64,000 bases of DNA. Source: Agrobacterium tumefaciens. Its GTDB lineage: Bacteria > Pseudomonadota > Alphaproteobacteria > Rhizobiales > Rhizobiaceae. Location: the NCBI RefSeq assembly GCF_005221325.1, contig NZ_CP039888.1:2232001-2296000 (forward strand), in the 5' to 3' direction. Below are positions 29,636 to 38,604 of the stretch, in pieces (position 1 is the first letter of the stretch; the number at the start of each line of letters is the position of its first letter). The notes beneath the pieces are model-generated. The model was not told the DNA's origin. It saw only the letters and a list, made by a program, of their open reading frames with translations, and made no database searches. The position numbers and the translations under genes are program-made.

Positions 29636-30502
29636 ATGACCAGCCCATCCGGCCGCATCGTTTACGTCAACGGCGAATTCCTGCCCGAAGCGGACGCCCG
29701 CCTTTCCATCTTCGATCGCGGTTTCCTGTTCGGCGACGGCATTTATGAAGTCACGTCCGTTCTGGAAGGCAAGCTGATCGACAGCGACCTGCATATGGCC
29801 CGGCTGGAGCGCAGCGCCCGTGAGATCGATGTGGCGCTTCCTGTCACAACGAAAGAGATTGTCGAGGCCGAACGCCGTTTGATCGCCGACAACAATCTCG
29901 TCGAAGGCATGATCTACCTGCAGCTGACGCGTGGCGCCGAAGACCGCAACTTCCTGTTCTCCGCCGACCTGAAGCCGACGCTCGTCATGTTCACGCAGGC
30001 CAAGAAGCTGATCGGCACGCCGGTCGAAGAGGTTGGCATCGCCGTCAAATCCGTTCCCGATCAGCGCTGGGAACGCCGCGATATCAAGACCGTCTGCCTG
30101 CTCCCACAGGTCATGGCAAAACGCATCGCCAAGGCCGAAGGCTGCGACGAGGCCTGGATGATCGAGGATGGTTTCGTCACCGAAGGCGCGTCCTCGACCG
30201 CTTATATCGTCACCGCGGACAAAAAGATCATCACCCGCGGCAGCAGCAACAAGACCCTGCCCGGCTGCACCCGTCTCGCCGCCCTGCAACTGGCCAAGGA
30301 AGCCGGCTTCACGCTGGAAGAACGCCCTTTCGCGCTGGAAGAGGCCCTGAATGCGGACGAAGCCTGCCTCACCAGCGCCTCCAACTTCGTGGTTTCGGTC
30401 ACGAAGATCGACGGCAAGCCGGTGGGTAACGGCAAGCCCGGCCCGATGGTGAGCCGCCTGCGCGCGCTCTACCTCGAAAACGCCCGCCGCACCGCCATCT
30501 GA
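29636..30502 (+). CDS. D-amino-acid aminotransferase, class IV
   Basis: PLP-dependent transaminase moving the amino group of D-amino acids (typically D-Ala) to 2-oxoglutarate. The N-terminal block YVNGEFLPEADARLSIFDRGFLFGDGIYEV (location 8-37) and Lys in RRDIKTVCLLPQV are those of the D-amino-acid enzyme rather than IlvE. SNKTLPGCTR and the late LTSASNFVVSV block also fit. 288 aa, ATG 29636 behind ACGGAG. It follows the DmpA-type peptidase and should work with it in D-amino acid catabolism. A branched-chain or 4-amino-4-deoxychorismate specificity is less likely. Confidence 0.88.
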   Translation: MTSPSGRIVYVNGEFLPEADARLSIFDRGFLFGDGIYEVTSVLEGKLIDSDLHMARLERSAREIDVALPVTTKEIVEAERRLIADNNLVEGMIYLQLTRGAEDRNFLFSADLKPTLVMFTQAKKLIGTPVEEVGIAVKSVPDQRWERRDIKTVCLLPQVMAKRIAKAEGCDEAWMIEDGFVTEGASSTAYIVTADKKIITRGSSNKTLPGCTRLAALQLAKEAGFTLEERPFALEEALNADEACLTSASNFVVSVTKIDGKPVGNGKPGPMVSRLRALYLENARRTAI

Positions 30503-30504
30503 TC

Positions 30505-30570
30505 GAAAGCGTTTTGTTTGTCGCATTTCCGGATGGAAAACCGGGGCCACTTTTCCCGGAAATGCTCTAA
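30505..30570. repeat. Rhizobial intergenic mosaic (RIME-like) repeat, copy 2
   Basis: Shorter, inverted copy of the element at 7142-7244, sharing GAGCATTTCC, AAAAGTGGCC, GGTTTTCC and CCGGAAATGC. It lies between the converging aminotransferase and LysR genes and touches the LysR stop codon. Confidence 0.75.
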
Positions 30571-31463
30571 CTTTCGAGAACCGCCCAGATGCGCTCAACC
30601 ACGGGCCGGCGGTTCTCCTTGGAACGATAAAGCCTGATATCGACGGCAATATCGAAACTTGAATCAGCGGCACGCACCAGAGCGCCGCTATCCAGCTCGT
30701 GCCGCATCAGGCTTTCCGGCACCCAGGCGACACCCCAACCGGCCATCGCCATGGCTTTCAGCCCCACCGACATGCTGCCCTCATGCACCCGCTCGAATTG
30801 CGGTAACCGCGCGCTCAGGAGATCGCGCAGCAGCGGCCCGAAGAACGAAGCCTTTTCATAATCCAGATAGGCAAAGGGTTTTTTCGCGTTTTCGACCAGC
30901 GCATGCAACGGTGCGCCATCCTGTGTTGGCGCTGAAACTGGAATGATGTTTTCAGCGCCGAGCACGCGGAATTCGAACAGCTGCGCATCGAGCAGCATCG
31001 GCACTTCGTGATGGGCATAGGTCAGAAGAAAATCGCTTTGCCCATCCACCAGCGAGTTGAGATTTTCTTCCATGCTGCCGGAATCGGGTCTCAACACTGA
31101 AAACAGCGGCCCGGCCGTCTCATTCACCCGTTTCAGCCAGTCGGGAAAGAAGGTGAAGGACAGGGTATGCAGCGCCGTCAGCCGAACTGTTCTGGCATCA
31201 GCCCCCTCCTCCTGCAGCAGCGTGCGCCGCGCATGGTAAAGCTGCTTCAGCGTCTCCTGCGCCACCGGCACGAACTTGACCCCCGCCTCGGTCAGCCGCG
31301 ACGGATAGGAGGCACGGTCGACCAGCGTCGCGCCCACCCAGGCTTCCAGCTGCTTGATGCGCCGGCTGAAGGCGGATTGCGTCACATGCCGCTCATCCGC
31401 CGCCTTCGAAAAATTGAGCGTTCCGGCCAGCGCCAGGAAATCCTCGAGCCATTTGACTTCCAA
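30567..31463 (-). CDS. LysR-type transcriptional regulator
   Basis: Winged helix-turn-helix at residues about 1-60 (WLEDFLALAGTLNFSKAAD, then HVTQSAFSRRIKQLE) and a C-terminal effector domain (about 90-295). 298 aa. It lies between the D-amino-acid aminotransferase and the D-aminopeptidase genes; LysR proteins usually control genes next to them, so the D-peptide cluster is the likely target. The region 31464-31547 upstream is only 84 bases and borders the tail of the D-aminopeptidase gene, so its promoter is short. Confidence 0.9.
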   Translation of the reverse strand: MEVKWLEDFLALAGTLNFSKAADERHVTQSAFSRRIKQLEAWVGATLVDRASYPSRLTEAGVKFVPVAQETLKQLYHARRTLLQEEGADARTVRLTALHTLSFTFFPDWLKRVNETAGPLFSVLRPDSGSMEENLNSLVDGQSDFLLTYAHHEVPMLLDAQLFEFRVLGAENIIPVSAPTQDGAPLHALVENAKKPFAYLDYEKASFFGPLLRDLLSARLPQFERVHEGSMSVGLKAMAMAGWGVAWVPESLMRHELDSGALVRAADSSFDIAVDIRLYRSKENRRPVVERIWAVLES

Positions 31464-31547
31464 GGCTCACACTCCCAACAAAAACATCTGTTCCGTCCAC
31501 GCGGAAAGCGTCTTTATTAGGATCAACCCGAGGCGAATGAAACCCTT

Positions 31548-33059
31548 TTAAAGACTCCTCGAATATTCGATCATCCGCGCCCGGCTGGACACCAGCTCGA
31601 TCCTGTTTTCACCCAGCCGGTTGAGGCAGACACGCTTCGTCCAGGGCCCGTCAATCAACGTGAAGATGAAGCGGCCGTTGCCGAGCGCCTTCAAAGGCAT
31701 GCTGCGGCGTGTCGGGCCGATGCCCATCGTCAGCGACGAACCGCTGATCGAAAACTCAGCGCCCTCATCCGAACGCCATGATCCCGACAGATCATCCGGC
31801 ACGGCATGCTCACCGACCGGCAGGAAGCGCCGGGCGGCATGGCCAGCCTCGCCAATGATCGCTTCGCCATCGAACCTCAGCCGCATGGGCGAGGAAGCGG
31901 AACGCGACGAGACCCAATCATCGGCATCCTCATGAAGCGTGTCGTCGCCATCGATGAAGGTAGATGTGCTGCCCTTGATCTCCAGCCACCACGGTCCGCT
32001 TTCGGTGACGTAAAGCCCGTCGGGCAGGCTGGCCGCGGGTTTCGGCAGCGGCAAACCAGTCAAGGCCGCCATGCTTTCCAGCGCGATCTTGAAACCGTTG
32101 GTATCCTCGCGGTTCGAGACCACCACGAAACCCGTACCGTTTTCAGGATCGAGCAGGAAATAGGTCTTGTAGCCCGGATGCGAACCGCCATGGCCAACGA
32201 AACGCCTGTCGCCGAGATGCGACCAGCGGAGGCCGAGCCCATATTCGCTCATCCGACCGTTGGCCAGTGGCCGCTCGGCGGAAAGCCTGTCGAGAACACC
32301 CGCAAAGCTGCCCTCACCCCGCATCAGTCCCTGCAGCCAGCGGGTCAGCGCCTCGGCACCGCCGGCAAGGCTGCCGGAGGCGGAAATATGCAGTCCGGCA
32401 GCCGAAAGCTGCCAGCTCTCTTCGGACTTCCAGTAACCCGGCACGAGACCGTCAACCGGATCGTTCCAGACGTCAGGCGCCTTCAGGAAAACCCCGAACC
32501 GACCGGCAATCTGCGCCTGCACGAAGTCATCGAAACGGAGCCCATGGCGCTCCAGCGCCGCCTCCACCAGACGGTAGCCCGTATTGGAATAGGAAACCTC
32601 GCTGCCGGCTGCGAAATTCAGTCGGGTCAAGCGCGTGAGATAATCGAGAAGCGGGCCGGCCTTCGTTTCGGTGTAAACCGAAAGACCAAGCAGCGACAGG
32701 CATTCGCGCGTATCCGGCAGCCCGCCGCTCATATCCAGCGCCTGCCCGACGGTGACATCGCGGAGCGGCGCCTGCAGCTCCGGCAGATGCTTGCCGAGCG
32801 GATCGTCCAGCCCGATCAGATCGGAATGGGCAAGCACCATGGCGCAAAAGGCGTGTTTGGTGACGGAGGCATAACGGACTACGCTTTGCGGCGTGAAAGG
32901 TGAGAAGGTCGAAAGGCTTTCGACACCACCGGCATGGGCGAAACGGATGCCATTAAGATCAAAACCGATGACGGCCCCGCCCGGCTCATTGCCCGCCCAT
33001 TGCGAGACGAAGCTTTCGGAGAGGGTTGAAGCGGCGTTCCAGTCGAATTGCTGTGACAT
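31548..33059 (-). CDS. D-aminopeptidase (DAP), penicillin-recognising serine hydrolase family
   Basis: Releases N-terminal D-amino acids (D-Ala, D-Ser, Gly) from peptides and amides. The N-terminal beta-lactamase-like domain has Ser65-x-x-Lys68 (SVTK), Tyr157-x-Asn159 (YSN) and His290-Gly-Gly; I recall S62, K65, Y153, N155 and H287 for the Ochrobactrum anthropi enzyme, so the spacing agrees. Two further beta-rich domains (about 330-503) match the three-domain DAP build. 503 aa against about 520. I start at ATG 33059; an open frame to 33266 runs through an inverted repeat and is not coding. A class C beta-lactamase or esterase would lack the C-terminal domains. Confidence 0.85.
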   Translation of the reverse strand: MSQQFDWNAASTLSESFVSQWAGNEPGGAVIGFDLNGIRFAHAGGVESLSTFSPFTPQSVVRYASVTKHAFCAMVLAHSDLIGLDDPLGKHLPELQAPLRDVTVGQALDMSGGLPDTRECLSLLGLSVYTETKAGPLLDYLTRLTRLNFAAGSEVSYSNTGYRLVEAALERHGLRFDDFVQAQIAGRFGVFLKAPDVWNDPVDGLVPGYWKSEESWQLSAAGLHISASGSLAGGAEALTRWLQGLMRGEGSFAGVLDRLSAERPLANGRMSEYGLGLRWSHLGDRRFVGHGGSHPGYKTYFLLDPENGTGFVVVSNREDTNGFKIALESMAALTGLPLPKPAASLPDGLYVTESGPWWLEIKGSTSTFIDGDDTLHEDADDWVSSRSASSPMRLRFDGEAIIGEAGHAARRFLPVGEHAVPDDLSGSWRSDEGAEFSISGSSLTMGIGPTRRSMPLKALGNGRFIFTLIDGPWTKRVCLNRLGENRIELVSSRARMIEYSRSL

Positions 33060-33112
33060 TGCTCGGTCTCGTGTTTTTGTGGTCTTTGCAGAAAGCCTCG
33101 ACATCGCGGCTC

Positions 33113-33238
33113 GTTTCTTCTCCCCGCCGGGGAAAAGGTGGCCCGAAGGGGCGGATGAGGGGGCGACGCTAGCGATATGCGGAGAGCTTACCCCCTCAGC
33201 CCGCTGCCGCGGACTTCTCCCCGGCGGGGAGAAGAAAC
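33113..33238. repeat. 126-bp element with perfect 21-bp terminal inverted repeats
   Basis: Both ends carry the same 21-base arm (GTTTCTTCTCCCC then GCCGGGGA) in inverted orientation with no mismatch. Each arm is itself partly palindromic (CCCCGCCGGGG). The inside is GC-rich and non-coding. It resembles a MITE or a palindromic rhizobial repeat. No target-site duplication is evident. It lies between the D-aminopeptidase start and the transporter operon. Confidence 0.8.
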
Positions 33239-33285
33239 AAGCGGCATTCGCTCGATTTATCGGCACGTCGGTTAGCGGCCAGCCT

Positions 33286-34026
33286 TCAGGCCGGCTCTTC
33301 CAGCCGGATGCTCAGGCTGCGCAGCTCCTCCGTATGCGGATGTTTCGTGCGGCCTTCGCGCAGATCACCCGCACTCAGCTGCTCCACCATTTCCCCGTTC
33401 AGCATCACACCCACCTGCGGGCAGAGATGCGCGATGACAGCCAGATTGTGACTGACGAGAATATAGGTGAGGTTGCGCGCCGCGCGCAGGTCCTGCAACA
33501 GGTTCAGGATTTCCGCCTGCACCGAAACATCGAGCGCCGAAGTCGGCTCATCGAGCAGCAGCACCTGCGGGTCAGCAATCAGCGCACGCGCAATCGCCAC
33601 ACGCTGACGCTGGCCGCCGGAAAGCTGGTGCGGGAACCGGAAACGCACCCCCTGCGGCAGCGCCACATCCGAGAGCGCCTGCTGGATGCGCTTTTCGATA
33701 TTGTCCATGCCGTGCACCAGCGGCAATTCACTGAGAATGCGGTCGATGGTCTGGCGCGGATGCAGCGAACCATAGGGGTCCTGAAACACCATCTGCACCT
33801 GCCGGAAGAATTCCGGCGTGCGCTTCAGCGGTGCATCCTTGCCGGCAAAGGCTATGCGGCCTTCCCAGCTTTCGTTGAGGCCCGCCATGGCGCGCAGGAT
33901 GGTGGACTTGCCCGAGCCGCTTTCGCCGACGATGCCGAAGCTGCCGCCCTTTTCCACCGAAAAGGACACGCCTTTCACCACTTCCCGGTCGCCGAACTTG
34001 ATACGGAGATTATCGACGTCGATCAT
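33286..34026 (-). CDS. Peptide ABC transporter ATPase (DppF-like)
   Basis: One of two ATPases of the Dpp/Opp-type importer. Walker A GESGSGKST, Q-loop VFQDPYGSLHPRQTI, signature LSGGQRQR, Walker B VLLLDEPTSALD and switch His in VSHNLAV are present. ATG 34026 overlaps the stop of the other ATPase (ATGA); a GTG at 34038 is an alternative. At 246 aa it is shorter than typical DppF (about 330) because the C-terminal extension with the oligopeptide-transporter motif is reduced. Confidence 0.92.
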   Translation of the reverse strand: MIDVDNLRIKFGDREVVKGVSFSVEKGGSFGIVGESGSGKSTILRAMAGLNESWEGRIAFAGKDAPLKRTPEFFRQVQMVFQDPYGSLHPRQTIDRILSELPLVHGMDNIEKRIQQALSDVALPQGVRFRFPHQLSGGQRQRVAIARALIADPQVLLLDEPTSALDVSVQAEILNLLQDLRAARNLTYILVSHNLAVIAHLCPQVGVMLNGEMVEQLSAGDLREGRTKHPHTEELRSLSIRLEEPA

Positions 34027-34853
34027 TGGCTGGACCACGCTGCATCACGGTTGAGAACGGGAAGACGCTCGCGCGGATGCGTCAGCGAGGGAATGCAGTT
34101 CAAAAGTCCCTGCGTGTAAGGATGCTGGGCTTTCAGGAGTTCGGAAGCCTTCAGCTCCTCCATGACCCGGCCGGAATACATCACGGCGACACGGTCGCAG
34201 AAATGCGAAACGAGCGGCAGGTCGTGGCTGATGAGGATGAGGCCCATGCCGCGCTCCGACACCAGCTCCTCGATCAGCCGCAGGATTTCCGACTGCACCG
34301 TGGCGTCGAGTGCACTTGTCGGTTCGTCGGCGATCAAAAGTTCCGGATCGGGCGCTAGCATCATGGCAATCATGACACGCTGGCCCATGCCGCCGGAAAC
34401 CTCATGCGCATAGGACGAAGCGACCTGACGCGGATTGCGGATCTTCACCTGATCGAGCAGGCCGATTGCCGCTTCCATGGCGGCCCGCTTGCCGCCACCC
34501 TTGTGGGCGCGCCAGGCTTCCGCGATCTGCGCACCCATGGTCTTCACCGGGTTCAGCGAATATTTCGGATCCTGAAGGATGAAACCCGCCCGTTTTCCCC
34601 GGATCTGGCGCATCTGCTTTTCACTGGCGGAGAGCACGTCGATACCGTCGAAAGCGAGCTTGTCGGCCCGGATATCGGCATTGGAGGGCAGAAGCTTCAT
34701 CAGCGCCCGCGCCGTGAGGCTTTTTCCGGAACCGGATTCGCCGACAATACCGAGCTTTTCGGTGCCGAGCTTCATCGACACACCACGCACCGCCTCGAAA
34801 CGGCTGGTGCGGGTCTGGAATGCAATCTTCAAATTTTCGATTTCGACCAGCAT
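34023..34853 (-). CDS. Peptide ABC transporter ATPase (DppD-like)
   Basis: Second ATPase of the importer, 276 aa. Walker A GESGSGKSL, Q-loop ILQDPKYSLNPVKTM, signature VSGGMGQR (unusual Met for Gln), Walker B LLIADEPTSALD and switch His in ISHDLPL. The C-terminal HPYTQGLLNCIPS block is the Opp/Dpp signature. Four-base overlap with the dppF-like gene and three bases from the permease indicate one operon. Confidence 0.93.
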   Translation of the reverse strand: MLVEIENLKIAFQTRTSRFEAVRGVSMKLGTEKLGIVGESGSGKSLTARALMKLLPSNADIRADKLAFDGIDVLSASEKQMRQIRGKRAGFILQDPKYSLNPVKTMGAQIAEAWRAHKGGGKRAAMEAAIGLLDQVKIRNPRQVASSYAHEVSGGMGQRVMIAMMLAPDPELLIADEPTSALDATVQSEILRLIEELVSERGMGLILISHDLPLVSHFCDRVAVMYSGRVMEELKASELLKAQHPYTQGLLNCIPSLTHPRERLPVLNRDAAWSSQ

Positions 34854-34856
34854 GGC

Positions 34857-35759
34857 TCAATGTCCCTTCGGGTCGAGAACGTCGCGCAGGCCATCGCCAA
34901 GGAAGTTGAAGGCGAGCGAAACGAGGAAGATGGCGATGCCGGGAATGGTGGCGACCCACCATTGTTCGAAGATGAAGCGCTTGGCCGTCGCAATCATCGC
35001 ACCCCATTCCGGCGAAGGCGGCTGCGCACCCATGCCGAGGAAGCCGAGGCTGGCGGCGGTGATGATGATCGAGCTCATGTCGAGCGTGATGCGCACGATA
35101 AGGCTCGGCACGCAGAGCGGCGCAATGTGACGCGCAATGATGCGCCAGGCGGAAGCGCCGGTCAGCCTATAAGCCGCGACGAAGTCGCTGCCGCGCACCG
35201 TCATGGTCTCGGCGCGGGCCAGACGCGCATAGGGCGGCCATGCGGTGAGCGCAATGGCGAGAATGGCGCTTTCGACGCCCGGCTTCAGCGCCGCGACGAA
35301 GGCGAGTGCCAGAATGAGGCGCGGGAAGGCGAGAAACACATCCGTCACCCGCATCAGCACCGTATCGACGATACCGCCAAAATAACCGGCGATACAGCCG
35401 ATGGCGAGGCCGATGGGTGCCACGAGAACGACGACGGCAATGACCATGCCGAGCGTGACGCGGCCACCATAGAGAATACGCGAGAGAATATCGCGGCCCA
35501 GCTCATCCGTGCCGAACCAGTGTTCGGCATTTGGAAACGCTAAGCGATTGCCGAGATTCTGCATTGCCGGATCATAGGGCGCGAGCAGCGGCGCCAGAAG
35601 CGACAGAGCAATGAAGAGGACGATGATGATGAGGCCGATCACCGCCAGCGGATTGGACTTGAGATTGAGCCAGATGCGATACCGGTTGCCCCAGGCAGCC
35701 TGTGTTCGCGAATGCGGCGTTTCATCCAGCGCCCAGTTTCTGAAATTAGCTAACATCAT
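34857..35759 (-). CDS. Peptide ABC transporter permease (DppC-like)
   Basis: Inner-membrane subunit with an N-terminal cytoplasmic segment and six helices (from about residue 35). The periplasmic PYDPAMQNLGNRL and WFGTDELGRDILSRILYGGRV (location about 82-102) are DppC hallmarks; the ATPase-contact loop is around YRLTGASAWRIIARHI. 300 aa. Four-base overlap with the preceding permease. Confidence 0.94.
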   Translation of the reverse strand: MMLANFRNWALDETPHSRTQAAWGNRYRIWLNLKSNPLAVIGLIIIVLFIALSLLAPLLAPYDPAMQNLGNRLAFPNAEHWFGTDELGRDILSRILYGGRVTLGMVIAVVVLVAPIGLAIGCIAGYFGGIVDTVLMRVTDVFLAFPRLILALAFVAALKPGVESAILAIALTAWPPYARLARAETMTVRGSDFVAAYRLTGASAWRIIARHIAPLCVPSLIVRITLDMSSIIITAASLGFLGMGAQPPSPEWGAMIATAKRFIFEQWWVATIPGIAIFLVSLAFNFLGDGLRDVLDPKGH

Positions 35760-36775
35760 CGAACGCGAGGATCCATAACTCTGTAAAGCACGTCTGCGAG
35801 CAGGTTGAGGGCGACATAGATGAAGCCGATCAACAGGGTTGCTCCGACGACGGGGTTCATGTCCGCGTTCATCAGCGAGACGGTGAGGTATTGGCCGAGG
35901 CCCGGCCAGCTGAAGACGGTTTCCGTCACCACGGCGCCTTCGAGAAGGCCGGCATAGGTGAGCGCCAGAACCGTGACGAGCTGCACGGCGACCGTCGGGA
36001 AGGCGTGTCCCCAGATCACGGTCATGGCAGAAAGCCCCTTGGCGCGGGCGGTAATGACATATTCACCCTTCAGCGCGTCGATCATGAAGGCGCGCGTCAT
36101 GCGGGTGATATAGGCCATGCTGAAATAGGCGAGGATGCAGACGGGCTGCACCATATGGGCGATGGCGTCGTAAAAGGCGCCCCAGTCGCCGGCAAGCAGC
36201 GTGTCGACCGTCATCAGGCCGGTGACCTGCGTGATCATGCCGTCATAGATAATGTCCTGACGGCCCGGTCCGGGTGCGACGCCAAGCGTGGCGTAAAAGA
36301 CGAGCAGCGAAATCAGCGCCAGCATGAAAACAGGCACGGAGTGACCGGCAAGGCAGACGACGCGGATCACCTGATCCGTCAGCTTGCCCTGCTTGACGGC
36401 GGCCCAGACGCCGAGCGGAATGCCGATCAGGGCAGCGAGAATAAGCGCAGCCGTGGCAAGTTCGAACGTGGCGGGGAAAACGCGCTTGATATCGATCCAG
36501 ACCGGATTGCGGGTCAGGATCGAATTGCCAAAATCGCCATGCAGGACCTGCGTGACATAATGGAAGAACTGCACGACCAGCGGCTGGTCGAGGCCCATTT
36601 CCGCCCGCACCCGCACGATGACATCTTCGGGCGCATTGTCGCCGACCGCCGCGATGACGGGATCGACGGGCATGACGCGCCCGATCATGAAGGTGATGAT
36701 CATCAAACCGAACAGCGTCAGAATGACGCTGCCCAGTATCGACGATATGCTTTTAACGCGCTTGTTCAATGTCAC
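35756..36775 (-). CDS. Peptide ABC transporter permease (DppB-like)
   Basis: First membrane subunit of the importer, 339 aa, six helices. Family marks are MGLDQPLVVQFFHYVTQVLHGDFGNS (location about 62-87), the ATPase-contact loop EYVITARAKGLSAMTVIWGHAF and the ETVFSWPGLGQYL block near residue 280. It overlaps both neighbours by four bases. Confidence 0.94.
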   Translation of the reverse strand: MTLNKRVKSISSILGSVILTLFGLMIITFMIGRVMPVDPVIAAVGDNAPEDVIVRVRAEMGLDQPLVVQFFHYVTQVLHGDFGNSILTRNPVWIDIKRVFPATFELATAALILAALIGIPLGVWAAVKQGKLTDQVIRVVCLAGHSVPVFMLALISLLVFYATLGVAPGPGRQDIIYDGMITQVTGLMTVDTLLAGDWGAFYDAIAHMVQPVCILAYFSMAYITRMTRAFMIDALKGEYVITARAKGLSAMTVIWGHAFPTVAVQLVTVLALTYAGLLEGAVVTETVFSWPGLGQYLTVSLMNADMNPVVGATLLIGFIYVALNLLADVLYRVMDPRVR

Positions 36776-38367
36776 GCTTTCTTCGCATCGTGGTAGGAAT
36801 TGCCCTCGGAGAGAACGCCGAGTTCAAAGCCGGAAACGCCCTTGCGGAAGGCAGCCGTCTTCGTCGTCTGGAACATGAACACGAACGGGCTGTTTTCCAT
36901 GTGCTCGCGCTGCAGGGCTTCATAAAGCTCGATGCGCTTTGCCGGATCACGCTCATCGCGAGCGGCTTCCGCCTTGGCGGCGAAGTCGTCGTTCTTGAAA
37001 CGCGAACGCCATAGGAAGGGCTTCGACTTCACGTCGTCGCCATTGTCCTTGTTGATGTTGAAGACATCGGCATTGGAATGCGGATCGAAATAATCCGTGC
37101 CCCATGCGGAAAGCGCCATCTGATGCTCGCGGGCGCGCATCTTGGTCAGAACCTGGCGGTTTTCAGCCGATTGCAGACGCACCTTGATACCGATATCGGC
37201 AAGGTTTGCCTGGATGGCCTGCGCCAAATCCGGATAAGGCTGGGCGGAATAGTGGTCCATGCTGATTTCGAAACCGTCGGCGAGACCGGCTTCCACCATC
37301 AGCGCCTTGGCCTTCTCGACATCGCGCTGATACGGGATGTCGTTGACGGCGCCCGGGAAACCGTCCGGCTCGAAGCTCTGGTGCACTTCATGGGTCAGCG
37401 GCACGATGTTTTCCTGCATGCCCTTGTAGTCCAGCGCCCACTTGATGGCCTGCCAGACCTGCGGCCTGGCAAGGTTCTCATTGCCCTGATTGAGCGAGAT
37501 CAGCACCAGCGAGGCGATGGACTTGCGCTCCAGCTCGATATTGGCATCGTCCTTGACGGTGCGCAGCTGCTCCGAGGTCAGGTCGCGGGCAATGTCGATA
37601 TCGCCCTTCTGCAGCATCAGAAGCTGGGAAGACGGATCGGTGACGTGGCGCAGCACGATACGCTTGATATTGCCCTTGTAAGGACCGTTCGGGTTGACGG
37701 TGAGTGCTACGCTTTCGCTCGGCTTCCAGGCCTGCAGCATGAAATCGCCGGAACCGGCGCTGTTCTTCTGCAGCCAGCCATTGCCGAGGTCTTCGCCCGA
37801 CGCATTGGCAAGAACCGCCTTCTTTTCGACGATCGCACCGATATTGGCGGAGAGGCAATAAAGCAGGAAGGAGATGGCGGTCGGCTTTGCCGTCGTCAGC
37901 TTCACGGTCTTGTCGTCGGCGGCAACGATGGTTGTCTCGGCATTCTCAGGCGTGAAGCCGAACTGGCTGATGATGAAGGCCGGGCTCTTGTTCATCTTGA
38001 TGGCGCGCTGCAACGAGAAGGCAACGTCTTCCGCCGTGACTTTCGCGCCGCTCGAGAAGGTCGCTTCGTCACCGATCACGAAGGTGAAGACCTTGCTGTC
38101 CGCATCGGCTTCCCAGGATTTCGCGATAACCGGATCAACCTTGGTGGAGTCCTCGCGGTTGGCGCGCACCAGCTTCTGATACATGTTCGAGATGATTTCA
38201 CCGCCCACGGCCTCGAAACCTTCATGCGGGTCAAGGCTCGTCATATTGTCCAGCTGCTGGGCAACGACCAGAATGTCCTTGGGTGTCGCGGCAAAGGCCG
38301 GAATGCGCGCATAGGACAGGAACGGAACGGCAGCGCCGGCAATCAACAGGTTGCGTCTTGAAATCAT
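36772..38367 (-). CDS. Peptide ABC transporter, periplasmic binding protein (DppA-like)
   Basis: Family 5 solute-binding protein, 531 aa, that captures the peptide for the permeases. It has a twin-arginine type signal (SRRNLLIAGAAVP) and an AFAATPKD cleavage region near residue 26-28. Mature motifs: EAVGGEIISNMYQKLV, GDFMLQAWKPSESV and the late WRSRFKNDDFAAKAEAARDE. Start ATG 38367 has AAGGGGA 7 bases upstream; a longer frame to 38430 is not supported. First gene of the minus-strand operon 38367-33286. The context of D-specific peptidases suggests D-amino-acid-containing di- or tripeptides as ligand. Confidence 0.93.
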   Translation of the reverse strand: MISRRNLLIAGAAVPFLSYARIPAFAATPKDILVVAQQLDNMTSLDPHEGFEAVGGEIISNMYQKLVRANREDSTKVDPVIAKSWEADADSKVFTFVIGDEATFSSGAKVTAEDVAFSLQRAIKMNKSPAFIISQFGFTPENAETTIVAADDKTVKLTTAKPTAISFLLYCLSANIGAIVEKKAVLANASGEDLGNGWLQKNSAGSGDFMLQAWKPSESVALTVNPNGPYKGNIKRIVLRHVTDPSSQLLMLQKGDIDIARDLTSEQLRTVKDDANIELERKSIASLVLISLNQGNENLARPQVWQAIKWALDYKGMQENIVPLTHEVHQSFEPDGFPGAVNDIPYQRDVEKAKALMVEAGLADGFEISMDHYSAQPYPDLAQAIQANLADIGIKVRLQSAENRQVLTKMRAREHQMALSAWGTDYFDPHSNADVFNINKDNGDDVKSKPFLWRSRFKNDDFAAKAEAARDERDPAKRIELYEALQREHMENSPFVFMFQTTKTAAFRKGVSGFELGVLSEGNSYHDAKKA

Positions 38368-38604
38368 CGAAAATCCCCTTTCGGACCTTATTTTTCGGAA
38401 AATGGTATGGGTCTGCCCCAATCCAGTCATTTTTTTTATGTTTTCCCGCGATTACCACGAGCAAACGAGGCCCGACCAATTCCAAATTTGGCAGAGCCTA
38501 TGCACGGATTGCATTTGCTCCCGCCTTGACCTTTCCTCTACCAATTCCCAAAAGTCTGAATAGGCGCGCATCCGCGCCCTCCCCCTATCCGAAGGTGAAC
38601 GACT

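Noticed and set aside
33060..33266. N-terminal extension of the D-aminopeptidase frame
   Set aside because: The added residues are translated from a perfect inverted-repeat element; homology and active-site spacing start after ATG 33059.
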